From NCBI RefSeq assembly GCF_029269835.1, contig NZ_JARJBB010000001.1, forward strand, positions 310,001 through 374,000: a DNA stretch of 64,000 bases, read 5' to 3'. The position numbers were made by a program, and so were the translations under genes. Within the stretch, counting starts at the first letter, position 1; every line of letters begins with the position of its first letter. This stretch comes from Streptomyces tropicalis. GTDB taxonomy: Bacteria; Actinomycetota; Actinomycetes; Streptomycetales; Streptomycetaceae. This document shows, piece after piece, positions 37,946 to 47,683 of the stretch. The notes beneath the pieces are model-generated. The model searched no databases, was not told the origin of the DNA, and was given only the letters and a program-made list of their open reading frames with translations.

Positions 37946-38770
37946 ATGACGCACGCGATGCAGAAGGGGTCGAACGTCCCCCTGGAGGTCACCACGGTGC
38001 GCGCCGTGCTGCGCTGGACGCCCGGCCAGGGCGTCCCGGACGTCGACGCCTCGGCGCTGCTCCTCGGACCCGACGGCCGTGTGCGCTCGGACGAGGACTT
38101 CGTCTTCTACAACCAGCCCCGGCACCCCTCGGGCACGGTCTGGCGGCTCGGCAAGAAGCGGGTCGCCGACGCTCTGACCGACACGGTCCAGACGGACCTC
38201 GCCGGTACGGAGTCCGGCGTCGGCCGCGTCCTGCTGGTGGCCTCGGCGGACGGGGTCGCCTTCGACCGGGTGCGGGACCTGTCCGTCCTGATCTACGACG
38301 CGGCCGTGGCCGACGCGGAGCCGCTGGCCGTCTTCGAGATCACTCCGGAGACCGGGCAGGAGACCGCGCTGATCTGCGGGGAGCTGTACCGGCGGGGCGA
38401 GGGGTGGAAGTTCCGCGCGCTCGGCGAGGGCTACTCGAACGGGCTGAAGGGGCTGGCGACCGACTTCGGGATCTCGGTGGACGAGTCCGAGGAGGCCGAG
38501 GGGCAGCGGTCCGCAGCGACCGCGTCCCCCGCCACCGGTGCGGCCCCGGCCGGTGCGCCCACGACCGCCCAGCCGCTGCCGCCGGAGCAGCCCACCCAGG
38601 GCTACCCGCAGCCCGCCGCGGCACAGCCCGCGTACGGCTATCCGCAGCACCCCTCGGCCGTGGCGACCGCGGGCGCGGCGTCCGGCTACGGCTACCCGCA
38701 GCCGGTGACGCAGGCGCCCGACCCCGACTTCCGGCTGCCGCCGCAGGGGCCGCAGTTCATCGGGCGCTGA
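37946..38770 (+). CDS. TerD-domain protein with degenerate Ca2+ site and Pro/Gln/Tyr-rich tail
   Basis: 274 residues from ATG 37946. The TerD fold (about 1-180) is recognisable from [45 protein letters not shown] and the end [29 protein letters not shown]. The acidic GEGEGDDE segment that binds Ca2+ in the two TerD paralogues of this window is missing; here it reads [16 protein letters not shown]. The last ~90 residues are low-complexity with YPQP/YGYPQ repeats. It is transcribed away from the biosynthetic operon and may couple it to other proteins through the tail. The role is inferred. Confidence 0.85.
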   Translation: MTHAMQKGSNVPLEVTTVRAVLRWTPGQGVPDVDASALLLGPDGRVRSDEDFVFYNQPRHPSGTVWRLGKKRVADALTDTVQTDLAGTESGVGRVLLVASADGVAFDRVRDLSVLIYDAAVADAEPLAVFEITPETGQETALICGELYRRGEGWKFRALGEGYSNGLKGLATDFGISVDESEEAEGQRSAATASPATGAAPAGAPTTAQPLPPEQPTQGYPQPAAAQPAYGYPQHPSAVATAGAASGYGYPQPVTQAPDPDFRLPPQGPQFIGR

Positions 38771-38800
38771 GCCGCGGCACGCCCGCGGCCCGGCGGGCCG

Positions 38801-39538
38801 TCAGCGCTCGGCGGTGGACTTGTAGCCCCGGCCCCACTGCAGGCCCCATCCGTACAGCCGGTCCAGCTCGGACTGGAAGCCGTACACGAACTTCACCTCG
38901 CGGCGGACGACCAGCTCGCCCTTCACGTTCTCGATCAGGACCACCGCGCAGGAGCGGGCCTGAGGGTGGCGCTCGTCGAGTCCGATCTCGATGCGGGGTC
39001 CGTTGCTCGGGTAGAGGGTGACGATGGCGTGGGTGCGGTCGAAGGCCGGGGTCTGGTCGTAGATGTACACGAAGACCAGCAGCCGCTTGATCGCCTCGCG
39101 GTGGTCGAGATTGACGTACATCGTCTCGCCCGACGCCGAGCCGAAGCGGTCGTCACCGCTGATCTTGACGTACGGCGGGGAGTTCACGTCGCCGAGGAAG
39201 CCGCCGAGCGGCTGGACGACGCCCTTGGTGCCGTCGGCCAGCTCGTACAGGCAGCCGAGGTCCAGGTCCACGTTGACCATGGACTGGCTGTGCCCCATGA
39301 CCTCCGGCGGCTTGAGCGCCTTGAAGGGGTGCCGCAGCAGGCTCTCCCGGGTGGGGCCGCCGATGTCGGAGGTCCGCATCCGCCAGGTCAGGTTGACGCG
39401 GAGGTGCCCGCCGGCCGCTCCCTGCCGGGTCAGCGACACCTGGTGGTGCCGCTTGGTCAGCTCGATGGCGTTGGTCGCGGCGCTGCCCGAGTCGAAGTCG
39501 GCCACCCGTCCGCCCAGCAGCCCGTCGAAGAACCCCAT
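38801..39538 (-). CDS. TerA-like tellurium resistance protein
   Basis: 245 residues from ATG 39538, with GGGCAGGA upstream. The beta-rich sequence contains IELTKRHHQVSLTRQG, LRVNLTWRMRTSDIGG, VNVDLDLGCLYELADGTKGVVQPLGG, PPYVKISGDDRFGSASGETMYVNLDH, and a C-terminal GFQSELDRLYGWGLQWGRGYK. These are hallmarks of TerA-type proteins, remote relatives of TerD. D-x-D-L-G-C is the equivalent of the TerD Ca2+-binding strand. It ends the leftward run TerD-TerD-DUF475-TerA, 129 bp after the membrane protein. Thought to assemble with TerD proteins near the membrane under envelope or metal stress. Confidence 0.8.
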   Translation of the reverse strand: MGFFDGLLGGRVADFDSGSAATNAIELTKRHHQVSLTRQGAAGGHLRVNLTWRMRTSDIGGPTRESLLRHPFKALKPPEVMGHSQSMVNVDLDLGCLYELADGTKGVVQPLGGFLGDVNSPPYVKISGDDRFGSASGETMYVNLDHREAIKRLLVFVYIYDQTPAFDRTHAIVTLYPSNGPRIEIGLDERHPQARSCAVVLIENVKGELVVRREVKFVYGFQSELDRLYGWGLQWGRGYKSTAER

Positions 39539-39667
39539 GTCCTGCCCGCCCCCACCTTCACCCGCCGACCGGCCCCGTGCACGTGCCGCGGGGCGGCCGG
39601 AGGACCCGGCCGAAGCCGTCGTCCTCGTCGGCCGCCCCGCTTGGAGCGTTCCTCGCCCGGAGGGCCG

Positions 39668-40816
39668 TCACACTCCGGAGGACACCTCGGTCTTGTCGTC
39701 CGAGCCGGCGGCCGTGCCTCCGGCCGCCTCCAGTGCGCGGTTGCGGCGCACGGAGGACCAGAACGACCAGGCGATCAGCACCACGCCGACCAGGCCGGTG
39801 ATCACCTCGTTGATCTGGTACTGGATGGTCACCATGAGGATCACGGCCAGCGCGCCGATCGCGTAGTGCGCGCCGTGCTCCAGGAAGACGTAGTCGTCGA
39901 GGGTGCCCTGGCGGACCAGGTAGACGGTGAGCGACCGGACGTACATGGCGCCGATGCCGAGACCGAGGGCCATGAGGACGATGTCGTTGGTGATCGCGAA
40001 GGCGCCGATCACGCCGTCGAAGGAGAAGGACGCGTCCAGGACCTCCAGGTAGAGGAACATGAAGAACGCGGCCTGGCCGGCCAGCACGACGGGCGAGCGC
40101 TTCTTGCCGGTGCGCGCCGCCTCTTCCTCCTCCTCGTGCTCGCGCTCCTCCTCTTCCTCCAGCTTGTCCTCGAAGTAGCCGGAGAGTCCGCCGACGATCA
40201 TGTACGTGATCAGGCCGGCGATGCCGGCGATCAGCACCGTCTGGGCCTTGTCGACGTGCGCGCCGCCGTGCTGGTGGGCGTGGGTGGCGAAGGTGAAGGA
40301 GGTGATCAGCAGGACGATCAGGGAGATGCAGACCGACAGCATGTCGACCTTGCCGAGCTTCGCCAGAGGCCGCTCGATCCAGCGCAGCCACTGGATGTCC
40401 CGGTCCTCGAAGATGAAGTCGAGGAAGATCATCAGCAGGAACATGCCACCGAACGCGGCGATCGCCGGGTGGGCGTCGGTGACCAGTTCCTGGTAGCGGT
40501 CCTTGTTGTTCAGCGCCAGGTCGACGGCCTGGATCGGGCCCATCTTGGCGCTGATGGCGACGATCACGACGGGGAAGACCAGGCGCATGCCGAAGACGGC
40601 GATGAGCACACCGACCGTGAGGAAGATCTTCTGCCAGAAGGCGTTCATCTTCTTCAGGATCCCGGCGTTGACCACCGCGTTGTCGAACGACAGCGAGATC
40701 TCCAGGACGGAGAGGATCGCGACGATGCCGAAGGCCTCCCACCCCCCGTACAAGACCGCCGCGACCAGTCCGACCGCGGTGACCGCGAACGACCAGCCGA
40801 AGGTTTTGAGAAGCAC
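39668..40816 (-). CDS. DUF475 / TerC-like integral membrane protein
   Basis: 382 residues from GTG 40816, with GGGGTAG upstream. About nine helices are predicted. The paired acidic intramembrane motifs of the TerC fold appear as LEISLSFDNAVVNAG near 37-51 and LDASFSFDGVIGAFAITND in the second half, around 265-285. A cytoplasmic loop is extremely charged (KLEEEEEREHEEEEEAARTGKKR near 220-245), and a His cluster HAHQHGG sits in an outside loop. TerC/Alx relatives export Mn2+ or load metal onto exoenzymes. In Ter modules the protein anchors TerD-type complexes to the membrane. Confidence 0.88.
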   Translation of the reverse strand: MLLKTFGWSFAVTAVGLVAAVLYGGWEAFGIVAILSVLEISLSFDNAVVNAGILKKMNAFWQKIFLTVGVLIAVFGMRLVFPVVIVAISAKMGPIQAVDLALNNKDRYQELVTDAHPAIAAFGGMFLLMIFLDFIFEDRDIQWLRWIERPLAKLGKVDMLSVCISLIVLLITSFTFATHAHQHGGAHVDKAQTVLIAGIAGLITYMIVGGLSGYFEDKLEEEEEREHEEEEEAARTGKKRSPVVLAGQAAFFMFLYLEVLDASFSFDGVIGAFAITNDIVLMALGLGIGAMYVRSLTVYLVRQGTLDDYVFLEHGAHYAIGALAVILMVTIQYQINEVITGLVGVVLIAWSFWSSVRRNRALEAAGGTAAGSDDKTEVSSGV

Positions 40817-40865
40817 TGGCTACCCCATCGTGTGTGTACGGGGACTCCCCCGCGCCGTCGCGGCT

Positions 40866-41444
40866 TTACGAAACGTTGACTCCGAAGTCTAGAGCGATGC
40901 CCCGCAGCCCCGACGCGTACCCCTGCCCCACGGCCCGGAACTTCCATTCGCCCTGGTAGCGGTAGAGCTCCCCGAAGATCATGGCCGTTTCCGTGCTGGC
41001 GTCCTCGCTCAGGTCGTAGCGCGCGAGCTCCTGGCCGTCGGCCTGGTTGACCACGCGGATGAACGCGTTGCTGACCTGGCCGAAGGTCTGGCCGCGCTCG
41101 TCGGCCATGTGGATGGAGACCGGGAAGACGATCTTCTCGCAGCGGTCCGGCACCCGGCTCAGGTCCACCAGGACCGACTCGTCGTCGCCCTCGCCCTCAC
41201 CGGTGAGGTTGTCGCCGGTGTGCTCCACGGAGCCGTCGGGGCTCGTGAGCTGGTTGTAGAACACGAACCACTCGTCCCCCAGCACCCGGTTGGTGCCGCC
41301 GCACAGCAGCGCGCTGGCGTCCAGGTCGAAAGGGGCTCCGGTGGTGGAGCGCGCGTCCCAGCCGAGCCCGACCATGACGTTGGTCAGGTTGGGTGCGGCT
41401 TTGGACAGGGAGACGTTGCCCCCCTTGGCGAGCGTGACGCCCAT
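40866..41444 (-). CDS. TerD family Ca2+-binding stress protein (copy 1)
   Basis: 192 residues from ATG 41444, with GGAGG 10 nt upstream. It starts [18 protein letters not shown] as canonical TerD/TerE/CABP proteins do. The calcium site is complete: FDLDASALL near 41-49 and [19 protein letters not shown] near 76-94. The C-terminus [27 protein letters not shown] is conserved. It lies 49 bp upstream of the DUF475 gene and probably shares its transcript. TerD proteins confer tellurite/phage/oxidant tolerance in other bacteria and affect differentiation in Streptomyces, acting at the membrane through an unclear mechanism. Confidence 0.93.
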   Translation of the reverse strand: MGVTLAKGGNVSLSKAAPNLTNVMVGLGWDARSTTGAPFDLDASALLCGGTNRVLGDEWFVFYNQLTSPDGSVEHTGDNLTGEGEGDDESVLVDLSRVPDRCEKIVFPVSIHMADERGQTFGQVSNAFIRVVNQADGQELARYDLSEDASTETAMIFGELYRYQGEWKFRAVGQGYASGLRGIALDFGVNVS

Positions 41445-41541
41445 GATGCTGGTCCTCCCCGAGATGGTGCTTCTGCTGTTGTCCTGCGCGTCCGGCGCCG
41501 CACGCAAACCGTGCGACGCCGGACGGATGCGCTGTCGCGCC

Positions 41542-42117
41542 TCAGACGTTGACGCCGAAGTCCTGGGCGATGCCGCGCAGGCCCGAGGCGTACCCCTGGC
41601 CGATGGCGCGGAACTTCCACTCCGCGCCGCTGCGGTACAGCTCGCCGAAGACCATGGCGGTCTCCGTCGAGGCGTCCTCGCTGAGGTCGTACCGGGCGAT
41701 CTCCTGCTGGTTGGCCTGGTTGACCACGCGGATGAACGCGTTGCGCACCTGGCCGAAGGACTGCTGGCGGTTGTCGGCGTCGTAGATCGAGACCGGGAAG
41801 ACGATCTTGTCGACGTCGGCCGGCACCCCCGCGAGATTCACCTTGATCTGCTCGTCGTCGCCCTCGCCCTCACCGGTGAGGTTGTCACCGGTGTGCTCGA
41901 CCGAGCCGTCGGGGGACTTGAGGTTGTTGAAGAAGACGAAGTGCTGGTCGCTGGCGACCTTGCCGGACGTGTTCAGCAGCAGGGCGCTGGCGTCCAGGTC
42001 GAAGTCCGTGCCGGTCGTGGTCCGCACGTCCCACCCCAGACCGACGACGACAGCCGTCATGCCCGGGGCCTCCTTCGTCAGCGATACGTTGCCGCCCTTG
42101 CTGAGGCTGACTCCCAC
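41542..42117 (-). CDS. TerD family Ca2+-binding stress protein (copy 2)
   Basis: 191 residues from GTG 42117, with GGGAGG 5-6 nt upstream. It is very similar to the neighbouring copy: [19 protein letters not shown] start, [11 protein letters not shown] near 39-49, [38 protein letters not shown], and the same C-terminal [19 protein letters not shown]. The two arose by tandem duplication. A terminator at 42240-42267 isolates it from the peroxiredoxin gene, so transcription of the TerD-TerD-DUF475-TerA run should begin between 42118 and 42239. Confidence 0.93.
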   Translation of the reverse strand: MGVSLSKGGNVSLTKEAPGMTAVVVGLGWDVRTTTGTDFDLDASALLLNTSGKVASDQHFVFFNNLKSPDGSVEHTGDNLTGEGEGDDEQIKVNLAGVPADVDKIVFPVSIYDADNRQQSFGQVRNAFIRVVNQANQQEIARYDLSEDASTETAMVFGELYRSGAEWKFRAIGQGYASGLRGIAQDFGVNV

Positions 42118-42239
42118 GAGTCCTCCCTTGGTGTACGGGGGCAGGGAGCCCCGTCGTGCATCGGATATGGGATCAACGTGTCGATCCTAGTGACGGGTTC
42201 CCGCCGCACGCAGGCCCTGGAGGCCGTCGGCGCGCGCGT

Positions 42240-42267
42240 CGCCCCGCCCGGGCGTCCGGGCGGGGCG
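42240..42267 (-). terminator. terminator after the peroxiredoxin gene
   Basis: CGCCCCGCCCGG (42240-42251) pairs perfectly with CCGGGCGGGGCG (42256-42267) around GCGT, 12 bp past the peroxiredoxin stop on the minus strand. Confidence 0.8.
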
Positions 42268-42279
42268 TGCGCGGGGCGG

Positions 42280-42738
42280 TCAGAGGGCGCCGAGCGCCGC
42301 GACGTACTCGTTCAGGTCACGGGCGTCCGGCAGAGCGTTGAGGACGGTCCAGCGGACCACGCCCTCCTTGTCGACGATGAAGGTGCCGCGGACGGCGCAG
42401 CCCTTGTCCTCGTCGAAGACGCCGTAGGCGCGGGAGACCTCGCCGTGCGGCCAGAAGTCGCTCAGCAGCGGGTACTCCAGACCCTCCTGCTCGCCGAAGA
42501 CGCGCAGGGTGTGGATGGAGTCGTTGGACACCGCGAGCAACTGGGTGTCGTCGTTGACGAACGTCGGCAGGTTGTCGCGCAGCGCGCACAGCTCGCCGGT
42601 GCACACCCCCGTGAAGGCGAACGGGTAGAAGAGCAGCACCACGTTCTTCTCACCGCGGAAGTCGGACAGCTTCACGGCACGGCCGTGGTTGTCCTTGAGC
42701 TCGAAGTCGGGGGCCTTGTCGCCGACCTGGATCGCCAT
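42280..42738 (-). CDS. peroxiredoxin (AhpE/BCP-like)
   Basis: 152 residues from ATG 42738. The fold motif [25 protein letters not shown] contains the peroxidatic Cys46 in the P-x3-(T/S)-xx-C context, with a second Cys at 51, the spacing of the resolving Cys in atypical 2-Cys BCP enzymes. AhpE has only the first Cys. Upstream [12 protein letters not shown] and downstream [14 protein letters not shown] are family hallmarks. The enzyme reduces H2O2 and organic peroxides in the cytosol using thioredoxin or mycothiol-linked donors. It precedes the Ter genes but is separated by a terminator. Confidence 0.9.
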   Translation of the reverse strand: MAIQVGDKAPDFELKDNHGRAVKLSDFRGEKNVVLLFYPFAFTGVCTGELCALRDNLPTFVNDDTQLLAVSNDSIHTLRVFGEQEGLEYPLLSDFWPHGEVSRAYGVFDEDKGCAVRGTFIVDKEGVVRWTVLNALPDARDLNEYVAALGAL

Positions 42739-42885
42739 CGTCCTGGAATCCCTTCGATGGGGCTGTTGGGGTGGGACCACCCTATGCAGCGCCCACCGCG
42801 GGCGGGGGGACGGGCCGTGAACACTCCGGCCCGTCCGGGTCCGGGCCGGGACGTCCGGGGGCCGGCACAGGGCCCCCGGACCCGG

Positions 42886-43323
42886 TCACTTCTTCGGCTT
42901 GGCCGCCTTCGGCGTCGCCAGACGGGAGCCACTCCAGTCCTTGCCGACGCTGACGCTCTTGCTGGCCGTGAGGCCCGCCGTCGTCGCGGCCTCCGAGATG
43001 TCGCTCGGCTCCACGTAGCCGTCCCGGCCGGTCTTCGGGGTGAGCAGCAGGATCATGCCGCCCTCCTCGATGTACGCGGTGGCATCCACCAGCGCGTCGG
43101 TCAGATCGCCGTCCTCGTCGCGGAACCACAGCACCACGGCGTCGGCCACGTCGTCGTAGTCCTCGTCGACGAGCTCCGTGCCGACAGCCTCCTCGATGGC
43201 CTCGCGGAGCTCCTGGTCGACGTCGTCGTCGAAGCCGATCTCCTGGACCACCTGTCCGGGCTGGAATCCCAGCCGGCCGGCCGGGTTGGTCCGCTCCTCC
43301 GCGTGGTCCGCGGTCGCGCTCAC
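42886..43323 (-). CDS. DUF3052 family protein
   Basis: 145 residues from GTG 43323, with AGGAGG seven nt upstream. The core GRLGFQPGQVVQEIGFDDDVDQELREAIEEAVGTELVDEDYDDVADAVVLWFRDEDGDLTDALVDA is the DUF3052 signature. It is strongly acidic and followed by a basic Lys-rich C-terminus (PKAAKPKK). DUF3052 is an actinobacterial family, commonly encoded divergently from aceE as here, with no demonstrated activity. The conserved pairing suggests a regulatory or chaperone role around pyruvate dehydrogenase. That is inference from position only. Confidence 0.88.
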   Translation of the reverse strand: MSATADHAEERTNPAGRLGFQPGQVVQEIGFDDDVDQELREAIEEAVGTELVDEDYDDVADAVVLWFRDEDGDLTDALVDATAYIEEGGMILLLTPKTGRDGYVEPSDISEAATTAGLTASKSVSVGKDWSGSRLATPKAAKPKK

Positions 43324-43720
43324 GGGGTGCCTCCTGATCATGTTGCGTAATGGGTCTTCAGCCACGCGCGTGCGCGAAGCATTGGCCGTAGTCCACACGG
43401 GCGGGCCGGATCGCGCAAGTACCCGGCGGTTCGGACCGCCGAAACGGTGACGATCCCGACTGTGTCGGCGCAACTCCTGACACGGTATCGCGATCAGGGG
43501 TGGCACACACCACACCGCTCTGTCCGGTTTGCCCCCTTGGAAATGCAGCACGGCCGGGGCATACGGGCACGGTATCCCGATTACCCCCCGGTAGAGATGA
43601 CGATTGCCTCCCCCGAGGTACACGATGGGGAACGGTGCGGGCACAGGCCGAGAACCTGCGCAAGGCCATCAGAACCACAGAAAGCTCAAAATAGTCGCCC
43701 TCTGACAGGTAAGGACCAGC
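43324..43720. other. 397-nt divergent region between DUF3052 and aceE
   Basis: No gene is credible here. It must contain both promoters. Visible structures are a 7-bp hairpin CGGCGGT-TCGG-ACCGCCG (43424-43441) in the leader of the DUF3052 transcript and an imperfect inverted repeat CCTGA ... TCAGG around 43474-43497. The aceE start at 43721 is preceded by AAGGA at 43711-43715. No riboswitch or attenuator class is recognised. Confidence 0.5.
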
Positions 43721-46468
43721 GTGGCTTCCGGATCCGATCGAAACCCGATCATCATTGGCGGCCTTCCGAGTCAGGTTCCTGACTTCGATCCCGAGGAGAC
43801 CCGGGAGTGGCTCGACTCGCTCGACGCCGCCGTCGACGAGCGGGGCCGGGAGCGGGCCCGCTTTCTCATGCTCCGGCTGATCGAGCGCGCCCGCGAGCGG
43901 CGCGTGGCCGTCCCGGAGATGCGCAGTACGGACTACGTCAACACCATCCCCACCAAGAGCGAGCCGTTCTTCCCGGGCAACGAGGAGATCGAGCGCCGGA
44001 TCCTCAACGCGACCCGCTGGAACGCGGCGGTGATGGTCTCCCGCGCCCAGCGGCCCGGCATCGGCGTCGGCGGCCACATCGCGACCTTCGCCTCCTCCGC
44101 CTCGCTCTACGACGTCGGCTTCAACCACTTCTTCCGGGGCAAGGACGAGGGCGACGGCGGCGACCAGGTCTTCTTCCAGGGGCACGCCTCGCCGGGCATC
44201 TACGCCCGCGCCTACCTGCTGGACCGCCTCACCGAGCAGCACCTGGACGGCTTCCGCCAGGAGAAGTCCAAGGCGCCCTTCGGCCTCTCCAGCTACCCGC
44301 ACCCGCGCTCGATGCCGGACTTCTGGGAGTTCCCGACGGTCTCCATGGGCCTCGGCCCGATCGGCGCGATCTACCAGGCCCGGATGAACCGCTACATGCA
44401 GGCGCGCGGGATCGCCGACACCTCCCGGTCGCACGTGTGGGCGTTCCTCGGGGACGGCGAGATGGACGAGCCGGAGTCGCTCGGCCAGCTCTCCATCGCC
44501 GCTCGCGAGGGCCTGGACAACCTGACCTTCGTGGTCAACTGCAACCTGCAGCGCCTGGACGGCCCGGTGCGCGGCAACGGCAAGATCGTCCAGGAGCTGG
44601 AGTCGGTCTTCCGCGGCGCCGGCTGGAACGTCATCAAGCTGATCTGGGACCGCACCTGGGACCCGCTGCTGGCCCAGGACCGCGACGGCATCCTGGTCAA
44701 CCGGATGAACACCACGCCGGACGGCCAGTTCCAGACGTACGCCACCGAGTCCGGCGCGTACATCCGCGAGCACTTCTTCGGCGACGACCACCGGCTGCGC
44801 GCCATGGTCGAGAACATGACCGACGACCAGATCCTGCACCTGGGGCGCGGCGGCCACGACCACCGGAAGATCTACGCGGCGTTCAAGGCGGCGGTGGAGC
44901 ACAGGGGCCAGCCGACCGTCATCCTGGCCAAGACGATCAAGGGCTGGACGCTCGGCCCGAACTTCGAGGGCCGCAACGCCACGCACCAGATGAAGAAGCT
45001 GACGGTCGACGACCTCAAGCGCTTCCGGGACCGGCTGCACCTGCCGATCTCCGACCGGGACCTGGAGTCCGGCCCGCCGCCGTACTACCACCCGGGCCGC
45101 GACTCGGAGGAGATCCAGTACATGCACGACCGGCGCCGGTCGCACGGCGGCTACGTGCCGACCCGGGTCGTGCGCTCCCAGCCGCTGCAGCTGCCGGACG
45201 ACAAGGCGTACGCGTCCGTGAAGAAGGGCTCGGGACAGCAGTCGATCGCCACCACGATGGCCTTCGTGCGGCTGCTGAAGGACCTCATGCGGGACAAGGA
45301 GCTCGGCAAGCGGTTCGTGCTGATCGCGCCGGACGAGTACCGCACGTTCGGCATGGACTCCTTCTTCCCGAGTGCGAAGATCTACAACCCGCTCGGCCAG
45401 CAGTACGAGTCCGTGGACCGCGACCTGCTGCTGGCGTACAAGGAGTCGCCGACCGGGCAGATGCTGCACGACGGCATCTCCGAGGCGGGCTGCACGGCCT
45501 CGCTCGTCGCGGCGGGCTCGGCCTACGCGACGCACGGCGAGCCGCTCATCCCGGTGTACGTCTTCTACTCGATGTTCGGCTTCCAGCGCACCGGCGACCA
45601 GTTCTGGCAGATGGCCGACCAGCTGTCGCGCGGCTTCGTGCTGGGTGCCACCGCGGGACGGACGACCCTCACCGGCGAGGGCCTGCAGCACGCGGACGGC
45701 CACTCGCAGCTGCTGGCCTCGACCAACCCGGCGTGCGTGGCGTACGACCCGGCCTACGGGTACGAGATCGCCCACATCGTCCAGGACGGCCTGCGCCGGA
45801 TGTACGGTGGCGACGCCGAACACCCGCACGGCGAGGACGTCTTCTACTACCTCACGGTCTACAACGAGCCGATCCAGCAGCCGGCCGAGCCGGAGGGCGT
45901 GGACGTCGAGGGCATCCTCAAGGGCATCCACCGCCTGAGCCCCGGCGCGACGGGCTCGATGCCGGCGCAGATCATGGCGTCCGGCGTGGCGGTGCCGTGG
46001 GCGCTGGAGGCGCAGCGGATCCTCGCCGAGGACTGGGACGTGCGGGCCGACGTCTGGTCCGCCACCTCCTGGAACGAGCTGCGCCGCGAGGCCGTGGCCT
46101 GCGAGGAGCACAACCTGCTGCACCCGGAGGAGGAGCAGCGGGTGCCGTACGTGACCCGCAGGCTCGGTGAGACCGAGGGCCCGTTCGTGGCCGTCTCCGA
46201 CTGGATGCGGTCGGTGCCCGACCAGATCGCGCGCTGGGTGCCGGGCCCGTACCAGTCGCTCGGCGCCGACGGTTTCGGCTTCGCGGACACCCGCGGCGCG
46301 GCCCGCCGCTTCTTCCACATCGACGCGGAGTCCATCGTGGTGGCCGTCCTGACCGAACTGGCCCGCGAGGGCCGCCTCGACCGCTCGGTCCTGAAGCAGG
46401 CCGTCGACCGCTACCAGCTTCTGGACGTCACGGCGGCGGACCCGGGGGCGGCGGGAGGCGACGCGTAG
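43721..46468 (+). CDS. aceE: pyruvate dehydrogenase E1 component, homodimeric type
   Basis: 915 residues from GTG 43721, typical for homodimeric E1 (about 890-920). The thiamine-diphosphate/Mg2+ motif [39 protein letters not shown] lies near 244-282. [20 protein letters not shown] near 106, [13 protein letters not shown] and [27 protein letters not shown] in the pyrimidine domain, and C-terminal [35 protein letters not shown] are all conserved. It decarboxylates pyruvate and transfers the acetyl group to the lipoyl arms of E2. The E2/E3 genes are not nearby, as usual in actinobacteria. Two hairpins follow the stop. The product feeds acetyl-CoA into the fatty-acid genes 11 kb away. Confidence 0.97.
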   Translation: MASGSDRNPIIIGGLPSQVPDFDPEETREWLDSLDAAVDERGRERARFLMLRLIERARERRVAVPEMRSTDYVNTIPTKSEPFFPGNEEIERRILNATRWNAAVMVSRAQRPGIGVGGHIATFASSASLYDVGFNHFFRGKDEGDGGDQVFFQGHASPGIYARAYLLDRLTEQHLDGFRQEKSKAPFGLSSYPHPRSMPDFWEFPTVSMGLGPIGAIYQARMNRYMQARGIADTSRSHVWAFLGDGEMDEPESLGQLSIAAREGLDNLTFVVNCNLQRLDGPVRGNGKIVQELESVFRGAGWNVIKLIWDRTWDPLLAQDRDGILVNRMNTTPDGQFQTYATESGAYIREHFFGDDHRLRAMVENMTDDQILHLGRGGHDHRKIYAAFKAAVEHRGQPTVILAKTIKGWTLGPNFEGRNATHQMKKLTVDDLKRFRDRLHLPISDRDLESGPPPYYHPGRDSEEIQYMHDRRRSHGGYVPTRVVRSQPLQLPDDKAYASVKKGSGQQSIATTMAFVRLLKDLMRDKELGKRFVLIAPDEYRTFGMDSFFPSAKIYNPLGQQYESVDRDLLLAYKESPTGQMLHDGISEAGCTASLVAAGSAYATHGEPLIPVYVFYSMFGFQRTGDQFWQMADQLSRGFVLGATAGRTTLTGEGLQHADGHSQLLASTNPACVAYDPAYGYEIAHIVQDGLRRMYGGDAEHPHGEDVFYYLTVYNEPIQQPAEPEGVDVEGILKGIHRLSPGATGSMPAQIMASGVAVPWALEAQRILAEDWDVRADVWSATSWNELRREAVACEEHNLLHPEEEQRVPYVTRRLGETEGPFVAVSDWMRSVPDQIARWVPGPYQSLGADGFGFADTRGAARRFFHIDAESIVVAVLTELAREGRLDRSVLKQAVDRYQLLDVTAADPGAAGGDA

Positions 46469-46478
46469 GAAGGCGCGC

Positions 46479-46549
46479 CGGGCGCACCGGACGGTGCGCC
46501 CGCCGGACCACCGGAAGGGCGGTGGGGCCCTCGGCTCCGCCGCCCTTCC
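46479..46549 (+). terminator. tandem hairpin terminator after aceE
   Basis: CGGGCGCACC (46479-46488) pairs perfectly with GGTGCGCCCG (46493-46502), loop GGAC. A second stem GGAAGGGCGG (46513-46522) pairs with CCGCCCTTCC (46540-46549). Both lie between aceE and the channel gene. Confidence 0.75.
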
Positions 46550-46586
46550 CCGCGTCCGCTTCCTCCCGGTTCCTTACGATGCGGCC

Positions 46587-47489
46587 ATGGAGCACAACTC
46601 GGCGCGGACCCGCTGGGAGCGGCGCACTCAACGGCCCCTGCTGGCGCTCGCGCTGGCGTTCGCGGCCGCCTACGCGGTGCCGATCGTGGACGCCTCCGCG
46701 AGCCGGGCGGTGACGACGGCGTGCACGGTCGTGGAGTGGGTGGTGTGGGGCTCGTTCGCGGCGGACTACCTGGTACGGCTGTCGCTGACCGGGCAGCGGC
46801 GGGAGTTCGTGCGCCGCAACTGGCTGGACCTGTGCGCGGTGGTGCTGCCGCTGCTGCAGCCGCTGCGGCTGCTGCGGGTGGTGGCGACCGTGCTGCTGGT
46901 CGGGCGGCGGGCGCGGATGGCGGAGCAGATCCGGCTGACGACGTACGTGGCCGGGGCCGTGGTCGGGCTGCTGATGTTCGGTTCGCTGGCGGTGCTGTCG
47001 GTGGAGCGGGACTCGCCGAACGGCAACATCCGGACGCTGGGGGACGCGGTCTGGTGGTCGTTCACGACGATGACGACCGTCGGGTACGGCGACCACGCGC
47101 CGACCACCGGGCTCGGGCGGATGCTGGCCGTGGGGCTGATGCTGTCCGGGATCGCCCTGCTGGGTGTGGTGACCGCGAACATCGCCGCCTGGTTCATCTC
47201 CCGGTTCGAGAAGGACGACGTGGAGGAACGGCGGCAGACGGAGGCGATCGAGCGGCTGACGGAGGAGGTGCGGGCGCTGCGGGCGCAGGTGGCCGCGCTC
47301 GCCGCTCGTCCGGCACGGTCCGCGCAGGAAGCGCCGGTCACCCGGTCGGCGCAGCCGGCGCCGTCCGGTCCCCCGGGACCGGACGCGGCCCGGCGGACGG
47401 CGGGGGCGGAGCCCCACCCGGTGGAGTGGAGGCCGCTGCGCGAGCCGCGCAGCGGGGTCCTGCCGGAGGGCTCGGCTCCGGAGTGGTGA
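46587..47489 (+). CDS. potassium channel of the two-pore-helix/voltage-gated type
   Basis: 300 residues from ATG 46587. There is no ribosome-binding site, but TACGAT (46575-46580) lies six nt upstream, suggesting a leaderless transcript. After two N-terminal helices and an Arg-rich segment (LQPLRLLRVVATVLLVGRRARM, about 92-113, S4-like), a pore module carries the selectivity filter TTMTTVGYGDHAP near 161-173. An inner helix (GRMLAVGLMLSGIALLGVVTANIAAWFI) follows. The C-terminus is a coiled coil (RRQTEAIERLTEEVRALRAQVAAL) for tetramerisation and a Pro-rich tail. It should conduct K+ and adjust membrane potential. Confidence 0.9.
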   Translation: MEHNSARTRWERRTQRPLLALALAFAAAYAVPIVDASASRAVTTACTVVEWVVWGSFAADYLVRLSLTGQRREFVRRNWLDLCAVVLPLLQPLRLLRVVATVLLVGRRARMAEQIRLTTYVAGAVVGLLMFGSLAVLSVERDSPNGNIRTLGDAVWWSFTTMTTVGYGDHAPTTGLGRMLAVGLMLSGIALLGVVTANIAAWFISRFEKDDVEERRQTEAIERLTEEVRALRAQVAALAARPARSAQEAPVTRSAQPAPSGPPGPDAARRTAGAEPHPVEWRPLREPRSGVLPEGSAPEW

Positions 47490-47683
47490 GCCGGGGCGGA
47501 CCGGGGGGCAGGCCCCGGTGCCCGTCTTCGACCACCGCTGCCTGCGCGCTGCCCCCCTCCGGCAGCGCGCCGCAGCCGTGGCGTCCTCCATCCCTGCGGA
47601 GGACGTGACCCACTGTGACCTGCGGCGCGCGCCGGGGGCGAGCGATCTTGAGCGGAGTCACCCTGATGAGGGAATCCGGGCGG

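Noticed and set aside
43358..46318. 986-codon open frame antisense to aceE
   Set aside because: It mirrors the third-position GC bias of aceE, reads as Arg/His/Gln/Asp/Val-rich nonsense and has no recognisable domain. The same applies to other long antisense frames such as 20545-23541, 49366-52287 and 53947-56127.
47338..47661. Small antisense gene downstream of the potassium channel
   Set aside because: It is proline/arginine-rich with no ribosome-binding site, overlaps the channel's C-terminus, and looks like frame shadow.
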